Origin: Rhodospirillales bacterium
GTDB lineage: Bacteria > Pseudomonadota > Alphaproteobacteria > JAREAF01
Assembly (NCBI GenBank): GCA_029240475.1
Contig: JAREAF010000137.1
Span: 1 to 7,357, forward strand
DNA length: 7,357 nt
Reading direction: 5' to 3'
Position 1 is the first letter of the stretch. Every line of letters starts with the position of its first letter. This document shows, piece by piece, positions 1-5,247 of the stretch. Below the pieces are notes generated by a model that was given only the letters and a program-made list of their open reading frames with translations, made no database searches and had not been told where the DNA came from. A program made the translations under genes and the position numbers.

Positions 1-2
1 GC

Positions 3-722
3 GGCGTGCTGCTCGCCAACGACACCATCGAGCGGGCTTATTTGCGCATCGTCTCGGGCGCGACCGCGGCGGTGGCGCCCCTCTTCCTCGACCATCTCGT
101 GCATGCGATCCTGCGCTCCGTCCTGGAGGGCTGCGTCGATCCGATCCGCTTGCGCGCGGCCGAGCTCTTGTTTCGCACCCAGCTTGTCTCGATCGAGTCG
201 ACGACGATCCGCGTCGGCGATGAGGAGATGATCCTCGCCGCGGCCGACCCCTTGCGCGCCGGCGACATCAAGGTGGATCTGCTGAAGCCGGCGGACGCGC
301 ACGCATATTGGAGCCGCAGCGACCGTTTCGACACCGCGCTGGAGATCGGCTTCGGCAGCCCCGGCCTCGACGGGCTCTGCCGCGTGCTGGAATCCTGGCT
401 GTCGCACATGGCCGGCATCGAAGCGTCCATTCAGCCGGTGCAGTCCATCCGCGACGAGCGCTGGCGGTGGCACCTCGGGCTCGATGCAGAGGCGAGCGCG
501 ATTCTCAACGACCTTTATCGCAGCGTCGCTGTCGGCGAGGAGCGGCTCGCCCGTTTGCTCTCGCTGTTCCGGATGGAGGTGACGCCCTCCATGAGGCTCG
601 CTGCCGAGATGTCCGGACGGCCGATCTATCTCGGCATGGCGATTACCCCGCGCGGGCGGCTGCGCCTCAAGCCGCAGAACCTGCTTCTCAACCTCCCTTG
701 GCGCGAGGGGCAGGCTCCATGA
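3..722 (+). CDS. DUF6352-type protein, C-terminal part (5' end outside window)
   Basis: The frame is open from the first bases and ends at TGA 720-722. A GTG at 6-8 could be read as a start, but no ribosome binding site can be seen. The family as I recall it is about 300 residues or more, so roughly the first 80-100 residues probably lie upstream. The visible 240 residues match the DUF6352 pattern from memory: an early stretch like PLFLDHLVHAILR, then LRAAELLFR, a central AYWSRSDRFDTALE, then HLGLDAEA, and a C-terminal end with PIYLGMAI and LRLKPQNLLLNLPW. No transmembrane segment or signal peptide is seen, so it is probably cytosolic. The function is unknown. Members occur beside formate dehydrogenase genes, which fits this locus. 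The stop overlaps the start of the next gene by ATGA, suggesting translational coupling. The family call is fairly sure; the role is not. Confidence 0.8.
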   Translation, partial: GVLLANDTIERAYLRIVSGATAAVAPLFLDHLVHAILRSVLEGCVDPIRLRAAELLFRTQLVSIESTTIRVGDEEMILAAADPLRAGDIKVDLLKPADAHAYWSRSDRFDTALEIGFGSPGLDGLCRVLESWLSHMAGIEASIQPVQSIRDERWRWHLGLDAEASAILNDLYRSVAVGEERLARLLSLFRMEVTPSMRLAAEMSGRPIYLGMAITPRGRLRLKPQNLLLNLPWREGQAP

Positions 723-1051
723 ATGCGGAACCGCGCAGCTCGCCTCTGGACGGGCGCGGCTCGCGCCTCGTGGCACTGCTGGTCGCGCTCGCGGTGGCTG
801 CCCTGCTGGCCTACATCAACTGGGACGATTTCTTCCCGCCCGAGCGCACGGCCTCTCCGGAGGAAGCCGCCTTCCTGCAATGCATGGCCGAGCGCGCGGC
901 CGGGATCGACGAGATGGTGCGCCAGCAGGCGATCACGGCCGAGCAGGAAACGCTCTTCCGCAGCCGCGCCGAGGCCCTCTGCCGCGCCCAGACCGCGCCC
1001 GCCGGCCCGCCGCCGCCGGTCGGCCTACCGCTGCCCATTCCGGAGCAGTAG
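719..1051 (+). CDS. Small single-pass membrane protein with two periplasmic cysteines
   Basis: This 110-residue protein starts at ATG 719, overlapping the upstream TGA as ATGA, with GAGGGG at 705-710 eight bases before the start. Residues 1-16 are polar and contain Arg13 and Arg16. Residues 17-33 (LVALLVALAVAALLAYI) form one hydrophobic helix, so the N-terminus should be inside and the C-terminus in the periplasm. The soluble part has a predicted helical stretch from about 46 to 91 with only two cysteines, Cys55 (FLQCMAE) and Cys88 (EALCRAQ). Their spacing would suit a disulfide-pinned helical hairpin. A proline-rich tail (about 94-108) follows. I do not recognise a named family. Its place between a DUF6352 gene and formate dehydrogenase accessory genes suggests a role at the membrane in assembly or docking, which is only an inference. 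It ends seven bases from the convergent stop of the iron-sulfur gene. Confidence 0.75.
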   Translation: MNAEPRSSPLDGRGSRLVALLVALAVAALLAYINWDDFFPPERTASPEEAAFLQCMAERAAGIDEMVRQQAITAEQETLFRSRAEALCRAQTAPAGPPPPVGLPLPIPEQ

Positions 1052-1058
1052 GCGACCG

Positions 1059-3110
1059 TTATCCCTGCCCGTTGGTCTTGGGCGGGGCGGAGCCCTCGGC
1101 GGCGGCTTCGCGTTCGCGCAGGTAATCCTCCGTCGTGCGCGGCACCCGGCGCGGCGCGGCGGCCATCGGCTCGGGGCCGGTCTCGAATTGCGCCACCACG
1201 CGGCAGTCGCTGCACATGCGCATGCGGTCGATGGCGCCGCTGTCCTGGAACATCGAGTGCTTGGAGGCGAGCTGCGCGACCACGCGCTCGATCGAGCTCT
1301 TCGTGCCGAAGGCCTTGCCGCAGCGGATGCAGTGGAACGGCTCCTCCTCCTTGATCACCACCGGCAGGGTCGCGGTCGCGGTGAAGTTCAGCCGCGGCTC
1401 GAGCTTGATCACCTTCTCCGGGCAGGTCGTGCGGCAGAGTCCGCATTGCACGCAGGCCTCCTCGCGGAAGGCGAGCTGCGGCTTCTCCGGATTGTCGAGC
1501 AGCGCGCCGGTCGGGCAGACCCCGACGCAGGCGAGGCACAGGGTGCAGCCGGCCGTGTCCACGACCAGGCTCCCGAACGGCGCGCCCGGCGGCAGCGCTA
1601 TCACATCGACCGGCTCGGGCGCGGCCGCGTGCAGATGCGTCAGAGCCATGCGCATCAGCTCGCGTTTGCCGCCCATCGGCACATGCGTTCCCGCGCTCGG
1701 GGCGGGAGCGGCGGGCATGGACCAGAGGCGGGTCTCCAGCACCTCCGGATCGGAGGTCTCGACGATTTCGATGCGGCCCCCGCCATAGCCGAGACCCGCC
1801 AGCACGCTTTCCATGACCCCGATCTGCGCGGCAAGGCCGCCGATTGTCCCTAGCGCGCCGCGTCGGGTCAGGACGATCAGCCGCGCGGCGCCGTAGGCGA
1901 AGGAGGAGAAGAGGAAATCGAGACCGAGCTGGGTCGTCTCGTTCAGCTCGAACGGGATGACGCGGGCGGGGAGGCCACGGCCGTGATGCGCGATCGCAGC
2001 GATGAGATCGGCCCCATGCTCACCGTCATGCAGGAGCAGCACCGGGTCGGCGCCTCCGGCCGCCCGGTAGGTCTGCAAGAGCACGCGAAGCCGGCCGAGC
2101 AGGTCGGGCGCGAGCGGCATGGCGTAGTCGGCGGCGCCGGTCGGGCAGACGCTGTGGCACGAGCCGCAGCCGGCGCAGACATAAGGGTCGATGGCGACCG
2201 TGTCGCCCGCAGGCGAGATCGCCCCGGTCGGGCAGACCTCGAGGCAGCGCGTGCAGCCGGTCTTGCGGTTTCGCGCATGCACGCACAGCTCGGGATGGAA
2301 ATCGACGTAGCGCGGCTTCTCGAACTCGCCGACGAGATCGAGCGCGGCGAAGAGGGCGCGCTGCACCGCCGTTGGATCGCGCGGATCGGCGCGCAGATAG
2401 CCGTCGCGCTTGCCTCCCGAGAAGAGCGGAGCGCCGCCGCTCAGGTCCAGGATGAGATCGCATTTCGCACTGGCGCCGTTGCGGCCCGGCTCGAAGGCGA
2501 GGCGTCCGCGCGAGGAGGCGATCGCGGGCGCGTAGTCGTCGACGACGATGTCGAAATTGCCGAGATGCCCGCGCACGCCTGCGAGCCGCCCTTTGAAGAT
2601 CGGCACATCTACCACGCGCGGCGGCGCGATCTCGCCCGGATCGGCGAGCAGCACCGTGATGTCGAGCTTGCCGCGGATCTGACGCGCGGCCTCGATCGCG
2701 CTCTCGTCGCGCCCGTAGATGAGGCAGCTTCCTTCCGAGCGCAGCGTGACGGTGGGGGTGGGGCGAAACGGCTCGGCCGCCGCCGCGAGCAGGGCCGCGA
2801 TCTTCGGCGCGGCCTCATTGCCTTCCGCCGACCAGCCGGCCGTCTCGCGGATATTCGTGAAGCGCAGCTGCGCCTCGGGAGCGGTTTCGGCGGCGAGCTC
2901 GGCGAAGAGCGGCGCCTCCTGCGTGCAGGCGACCAGCACCTCGCCGCCTCCCGCAATGGCGCTGCGGAAGGACTCGATCTCGGCGCGGCAAAGCTGCGTA
3001 TGCACGCGCGCCTCGCCCTCGGCGTCCAGCGCGCGGCACAGCGCCTTGCCGTCGAGCGCCATGCTGCGCTCGCAATTGCAGATGAGAATTGTCTCGCCGT
3101 TCCGCTTCAT
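1059..3110 (-). CDS. Multi-cluster 4Fe-4S ferredoxin-like protein of formate dehydrogenase loci
   Basis: A 683-residue protein without signal peptide or membrane helix, hence cytosolic. Seen in order: an N-terminal region (1-70) with Cys11, Cys13, Cys41 and Cys62; a linker region (126-260) with GRDESAIEAAR; ferredoxin module 1 with C276-x9-C286-x2-C289-x3-C293-P and C312-x2-C315-x2-C318-x3-C322-P; a cysteine-free alpha/beta region (about 336-465); ferredoxin module 2 with C522-x2-C525-x2-C528-x3-C532-P and C553-x2-C556-x2-C559-x3-C563-P; and a Cys quartet C594-x2-C597 / C633-x2-C636 resembling a zinc ribbon. Four [4Fe-4S] clusters are predicted. The start is ATG 3108-3110, preceded by only a weak GATGGA. 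Proteins of this type accompany DUF3305/DUF3306/TorD genes next to formate dehydrogenases in proteobacteria. It is not the usual beta subunit: it is far longer and lacks a C-terminal membrane helix. A role as cytosolic electron carrier or in maturation is inferred, not shown. Confidence 0.9.
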   Translation of the reverse strand: MKRNGETILICNCERSMALDGKALCRALDAEGEARVHTQLCRAEIESFRSAIAGGGEVLVACTQEAPLFAELAAETAPEAQLRFTNIRETAGWSAEGNEAAPKIAALLAAAAEPFRPTPTVTLRSEGSCLIYGRDESAIEAARQIRGKLDITVLLADPGEIAPPRVVDVPIFKGRLAGVRGHLGNFDIVVDDYAPAIASSRGRLAFEPGRNGASAKCDLILDLSGGAPLFSGGKRDGYLRADPRDPTAVQRALFAALDLVGEFEKPRYVDFHPELCVHARNRKTGCTRCLEVCPTGAISPAGDTVAIDPYVCAGCGSCHSVCPTGAADYAMPLAPDLLGRLRVLLQTYRAAGGADPVLLLHDGEHGADLIAAIAHHGRGLPARVIPFELNETTQLGLDFLFSSFAYGAARLIVLTRRGALGTIGGLAAQIGVMESVLAGLGYGGGRIEIVETSDPEVLETRLWSMPAAPAPSAGTHVPMGGKRELMRMALTHLHAAAPEPVDVIALPPGAPFGSLVVDTAGCTLCLACVGVCPTGALLDNPEKPQLAFREEACVQCGLCRTTCPEKVIKLEPRLNFTATATLPVVIKEEEPFHCIRCGKAFGTKSSIERVVAQLASKHSMFQDSGAIDRMRMCSDCRVVAQFETGPEPMAAAPRRVPRTTEDYLREREAAAEGSAPPKTNGQG

Positions 3111-3201
3111 TCCATCAGGCTCTGCGCATCATCCGGCCGTGAAGGTTGCGTCGGCCCGCCCGCTGTCCGATCATGGGCTCCATTCTAGGGAGCTTTCGGT
3201 C
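3111..3201. promoter_or_regulatory. Divergent intergenic region, likely bidirectional promoter
   Basis: This is the only region from which the leftward iron-sulfur gene and the rightward DUF3305-to-alpha-subunit series could both be transcribed, so promoters for both should lie here or just inside the flanking genes. The best rightward candidate I can see is TTGCGT (3146-3151), 17 bases, then GATCAT (3169-3174). It is a poor match to the sigma-70 consensus. No convincing leftward -35/-10 pair, sigma-54 site or FNR box (TTGAT-N4-ATCAA) was found. Confidence 0.35.
3187..3192 (+). promoter_or_regulatory. Ribosome binding site favouring a TTG start at 3202
   Basis: AGGGAG lies nine bases before TTG 3202-3204, which is good spacing. 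The in-frame ATG at 3220-3222 is preceded by GCGATACGCAAACC, with no purine-rich site at a usable distance. This favours the TTG start for the DUF3305 gene. The choice changes the protein by only six residues. Confidence 0.5.
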
Positions 3202-3216
3202 TTGCGCGATACGCAA
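3202..3216. repeat. 15-base inverted repeat TTGCG-N5-CGCAA
   Basis: The arms TTGCG (3202-3206) and CGCAA (3212-3216) are perfect inverted repeats around CGATA. The element sits at the start of the DUF3305 gene: it covers the first five codons if TTG is used, or lies just upstream of ATG 3220. It could be an operator half-site pair or chance; short palindromes are common in GC-rich DNA. Confidence 0.3.
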
Positions 3217-3705
3217 ACCATGCGGGTCGGGGTGGTCCTCGAGCGCCGCCACATCGGCAACCCCTGGCAGGAGCATGCCTGGCGGCCCGTTGCCGTGATC
3301 CCCGGCGCGCCGGAGGTCGAGCGGCCGCGCCTGCTCATGCGCGAAGGACCGATCGAACTCTATCACGCCGCGACGCTGCCGATAGAGCTCTATCCGTCGG
3401 AGACCGAGGGTTATCGCTACAATCTCTCGCAGGAGCAGCCGCGGGTATATGTGGTGCTGCGCACGCCCGAAGGCGAGAGCGAGCCCAAGCCGTTCCTCGC
3501 CACCGTGTGTCCCTACGAGGCGCAGGATTACTCCGACAGCGGCAGCGACATCGTCGATGGCGTGCCGGCGCCCGATCCGGTGCTGGCCTGGGTCGCCGAC
3601 TATGTCGAGCGGCACCATGTCGACGTGCCGTTCAAGAAGCGCGACCGTCTGCCCTTCGACCCCCGAAAGGGCGGCGCGCGCGGCGGAGGGCGAGGGCATG
3701 GCTGA
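3202..3705 (+). CDS. DUF3305 domain-containing protein
   Basis: A 167-residue protein if started at TTG 3202 (chosen for its AGGGAG site), or 161 residues from ATG 3220. The body is typical of DUF3305: RVGVVLERR near the N-terminus, then NPWQEHAWRPVAV, a central IELYPSETEGYRYNL, then PRVYVVLR, and the diagnostic CPYEAQDYSDSG at about 103-114, followed by PDPVLAWVADYVERHHVDV and a basic end (KKRDRL). The last dozen residues are glycine/arginine-rich. No export signal or membrane helix is seen, so it should be cytosolic. The biochemical function of DUF3305 is unknown; the family is found almost always beside DUF3306 and formate dehydrogenase accessory genes. Its 3' end overlaps the DUF3306 gene by eight bases (ATGGCTGA), which suggests coupled translation and a joint role. 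Confidence 0.85.
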   Translation: MRDTQTMRVGVVLERRHIGNPWQEHAWRPVAVIPGAPEVERPRLLMREGPIELYHAATLPIELYPSETEGYRYNLSQEQPRVYVVLRTPEGESEPKPFLATVCPYEAQDYSDSGSDIVDGVPAPDPVLAWVADYVERHHVDVPFKKRDRLPFDPRKGGARGGGRGHG

Positions 3706-4237
3706 GGATCGCGAGCCCTTCCTCAAGCGCTGGGCGCGCCTCAAGGCCGAGCAATCGAAGCCCGAGCCGCCCGAACCGGCGCCTCCGTCGTCTCCGCCGG
3801 CGGCTTCAGCTCCCGCTAATGAGAGCCCCGAGATCCGGCCCGAGGACCTTCCGCCGATCGAGGAGCTGACGGCGGAATCCGATTTCACACCCTTCCTCAA
3901 GGCCGGGGTACCGGAAGAGCTGAAGCGGCTTGCACTGCGCAAGCTGTGGCGCAGCGATCCGGTGTTCGCCAATCTGGATGGGCTGGTCGAGTATGGTGAG
4001 GATTTCGGCGCCGCCTTCCGCAATCCGGGGCCGGTGGCGACGCTCTTTCGGATCGGCCGCGGCATGCCCGGACCGGGCGATGCCGAGGGGGAGGATCAGG
4101 AGGAGCAAACGCTCCCGCAGGCCGGCGAACAGCCCAGCGCGGAAGAGCAGGAACCCAGCGCAGCCGGGGCCGGCCCGGAGGAGGGCGGCTCGGACCTCCC
4201 CGTCGTGCAAGAGGACGAGCAGAGTACGACCGGTTAG
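3698..4237 (+). CDS. DUF3306 domain-containing protein
   Basis: A 179-residue protein from ATG 3698, with GGAGGG at 3685-3690 seven bases upstream. The N-terminal FLKRWARLKAE (8-18) and the central core LPPIEELTAESDFTPFL (51-67), VPEELKRLALRKLWRSD (71-87) and VFANLDGLVEYGEDF (89-103) are the DUF3306 hallmarks. A proline/serine-rich linker (20-45) and a long acidic, Gln/Glu/Gly/Pro-rich tail (about 122-179) flank this core and look disordered. No signal peptide or membrane helix is seen. Function is unknown. Overlap with DUF3305 and position before the TorD-type gene place it in the formate dehydrogenase accessory set. The compact core between disordered arms could suit an adaptor protein, which is speculative. 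Confidence 0.85.
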   Translation: MAEDREPFLKRWARLKAEQSKPEPPEPAPPSSPPAASAPANESPEIRPEDLPPIEELTAESDFTPFLKAGVPEELKRLALRKLWRSDPVFANLDGLVEYGEDFGAAFRNPGPVATLFRIGRGMPGPGDAEGEDQEEQTLPQAGEQPSAEEQEPSAAGAGPEEGGSDLPVVQEDEQSTTG

Positions 4238-4310
4238 TGTGGACAGGGCCACCCTGCGCCGTTAGAGTTTCAGCGAAAGCCCGCCGTCAGAGTGGGAATA
4301 AGAACGTCGT

Positions 4311-4317
4311 GGGAGGA
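4311..4317 (+). promoter_or_regulatory. Ribosome binding site for the GTG start of the TorD-type gene
   Basis: GGGAGGA lies 12 bases before GTG 4330-4332, a slightly long spacing. No in-frame ATG is present before residue 114 of the protein, which would remove conserved parts, so GTG is the likely start. In the rest of the 92-base gap (4238-4329) I see only a small CAGGG-CCA-CCCTG inverted repeat (4244-4256) and no clear promoter. Confidence 0.55.
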
Positions 4318-4329
4318 GAAATCCAATAG

Positions 4330-4950
4330 GTGCCCGCATCGTCCGCGGTTGCTGATCCCCTGGTCGGGGTGGAACTCTCGGAAGAAGACACAAGCCGCAG
4401 CGCCGTCTATCGCCTGCTTGGCCGGCTCCTGATTGCGCCACCCGATGCTTCCGCCCGCGCGGCCCTTGCCGAGTTGCGCGGCGATGAAAGCGCGCTCGGA
4501 CAGGCGCTGAATGCGCTGGCCGCCGAAGCGGCGCGGACCGATCAGGATCTCGAACGCGAGTACCACGACCTGTTCATCGGGCTCGGCCGCGGCGAGCTCG
4601 TCCCTTACGGCTCCTACTACCTCACCGGATTCCTGAACGAGAAGCCGCTGGCCCTGTTGCGCAGGGACATGGCGCGGCTCGGCATCGCGCGGCGCGAGAG
4701 CGTGCGCGAGCCGGAGGACCATGTCGGCGCGGTGCTCGAGATGATGGCCGGCCTGATCGACGGCAGCTTTTCCGTGGCGCCCGGCGACATCGCTGCGCAG
4801 CAGCAGTTCTTCGCGACGCATGTCGAGCCGGTGGCCCCGCGCTTCTTCGCCGACCTGGAGCGGGCCGAGACGGCCCGGTTCTACCGGCCGGTGGCGCGCG
4901 TCGGATGCCTGTTCCTGGAGGTCGAAGCCTCCTCCTTTCAGATGATTTGA
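4330..4950 (+). CDS. TorD/DmsD-type molybdoenzyme chaperone
   Basis: A 206-residue, largely helical cytosolic protein. It has an N-terminal RSAVYRLLGRLL helix (23-34), the family motif EYHDLFIGLG (77-86) leading into VPYGSYYLTGFLNEKPL (91-107), and EPEDHVGAVLEMMAGLI (127-143), which matches the EPxDH signature of TorD-type chaperones. Known members bind the twin-arginine signal and/or apo-form of a molybdoenzyme and hold back export until the bis-MGD cofactor is in place. Two Tat-signal genes follow directly, the small Tat protein and the alpha subunit, so its client is very likely one or both. The length is usual for the family. It starts at GTG. The spacing to the next gene is 32 bases, so co-transcription is likely. 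Confidence 0.9.
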   Translation: MPASSAVADPLVGVELSEEDTSRSAVYRLLGRLLIAPPDASARAALAELRGDESALGQALNALAAEAARTDQDLEREYHDLFIGLGRGELVPYGSYYLTGFLNEKPLALLRRDMARLGIARRESVREPEDHVGAVLEMMAGLIDGSFSVAPGDIAAQQQFFATHVEPVAPRFFADLERAETARFYRPVARVGCLFLEVEASSFQMI

Positions 4951-4982
4951 GAGTTCGTCGAGACCAAGCGAGGACGAAGGTC

Positions 4983-5183
4983 ATGAGGACGAAGAAGGAC
5001 AAGGCCTCGAAATCCGACCGCCGCGAATTCCTGAAGCTCGCGGGCATCGGGGCGGTCGCAGGGAGCGCCGCCGCGCTCAGCGGGCCGAAGAAGGCCGAAG
5101 CGGCGGCGGCCGATGCGCCGTCCGGCCGCGGCTATCGCGAGACCGAGCATGTGAAGAAATTTTACCGCTCGGCGCGCTTCTAG
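4983..5183 (+). CDS. Formate dehydrogenase region Tat-target small protein
   Basis: A 66-residue protein from ATG 4983, with GAGGA at 4970-4974 eight bases upstream. It is nearly all signal: a basic n-region, the twin-arginine motif DRREFLKLAG (Arg13-Arg14), a short Ala/Gly-rich h-region (about 19-34), and a likely cleavage site near KKAEAAAA (around 42-45). That leaves only about 20 mature residues, ending GYRETEHVKKFYRSARF. This fits the family TIGR02811, 'formate dehydrogenase region TAT target', which typically sits directly before the catalytic subunit, as here. Its function is not established. The tail lacks cysteines, so it carries no obvious cofactor. Ideas include a small subunit or a signal-competing assembly factor; both are inference. 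Confidence 0.85.
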   Translation: MRTKKDKASKSDRREFLKLAGIGAVAGSAAALSGPKKAEAAAADAPSGRGYRETEHVKKFYRSARF

Positions 5184-5192
5184 CGCGCGCCG
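5170..5192 (+). other. GC-rich hairpin over the stop codon of the Tat-target gene
   Basis: CGGCGCGC (5170-5177) and GCGCGCCG (5185-5192) form a perfect 8-bp stem around a 7-base loop that contains the TAG stop (5181-5183). No T-run follows, so it is not a standard intrinsic terminator. Confidence 0.45.
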
Positions 5193-5213
5193 CTGAGTTG
5201 GCAGGGTCTGTCC

Positions 5214-5229
5214 CGGCCCCGTGGGGCCG
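5214..5229 (+). other. GC-only hairpin just before the alpha-subunit ribosome binding site
   Basis: CGGCCCC (5214-5220) and GGGGCCG (5223-5229) are perfect inverted repeats separated by GT, giving a stem of at least six GC pairs with a four-base loop. It ends two bases before the Shine-Dalgarno sequence of the alpha-subunit gene. It could stabilise a processed 5' end or tune ribosome access. There is no T-run. Confidence 0.45.
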
Positions 5230-5231
5230 AG

Positions 5232-5240
5232 GGAAGGAGG
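5232..5240 (+). promoter_or_regulatory. Strong ribosome binding site of the alpha subunit
   Basis: GGAAGGAGG stands seven bases before ATG 5248, close to ideal. It decides the start in favour of 5248 over the in-frame ATGs at 5290, 5299 and 5326, the last of which directly begins the twin-arginine motif. Confidence 0.75.
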
Positions 5241-5247
5241 CGAGGCA

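Noticed and set aside
1063..1087. Imperfect hairpin CCCTGCCC / GGGCGGGG at the convergent junction as a bidirectional terminator
   Set aside because: It contains a G-U (or A-C on the other strand) pair, has a nine-base loop, lies inside the end of the minus-strand gene and has no T-run on either strand.
723..1853. A 376-residue plus-strand open frame crossing the convergent gene junction
   Set aside because: It overlaps both a coupled membrane-protein gene in another frame and the iron-sulfur gene on the other strand, and its product is low-complexity Arg/Ala.
1059..3110. Calling the large ferredoxin protein the formate dehydrogenase beta subunit
   Set aside because: Beta subunits are about 200-300 residues with four adjacent cluster motifs and often a C-terminal membrane helix. 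This 683-residue protein has separated modules, extra domains and the opposite orientation.
1983..3188. A 401-residue plus-strand open frame opposite the iron-sulfur gene
   Set aside because: The minus-strand frame holds four ferredoxin motifs with exact spacing; the plus frame is an Arg/Ala-rich shadow.
4244..4256. CAGGG-CCA-CCCTG inverted repeat after the DUF3306 gene as a terminator
   Set aside because: It has only five base pairs and no T-run; too short to call in GC-rich DNA.
5184..5247. Sigma-54 promoter upstream of the alpha subunit (GGCAG near 5200)
   Set aside because: The GG-N10-GC layout with TGGCAC/TTGC elements is not met.
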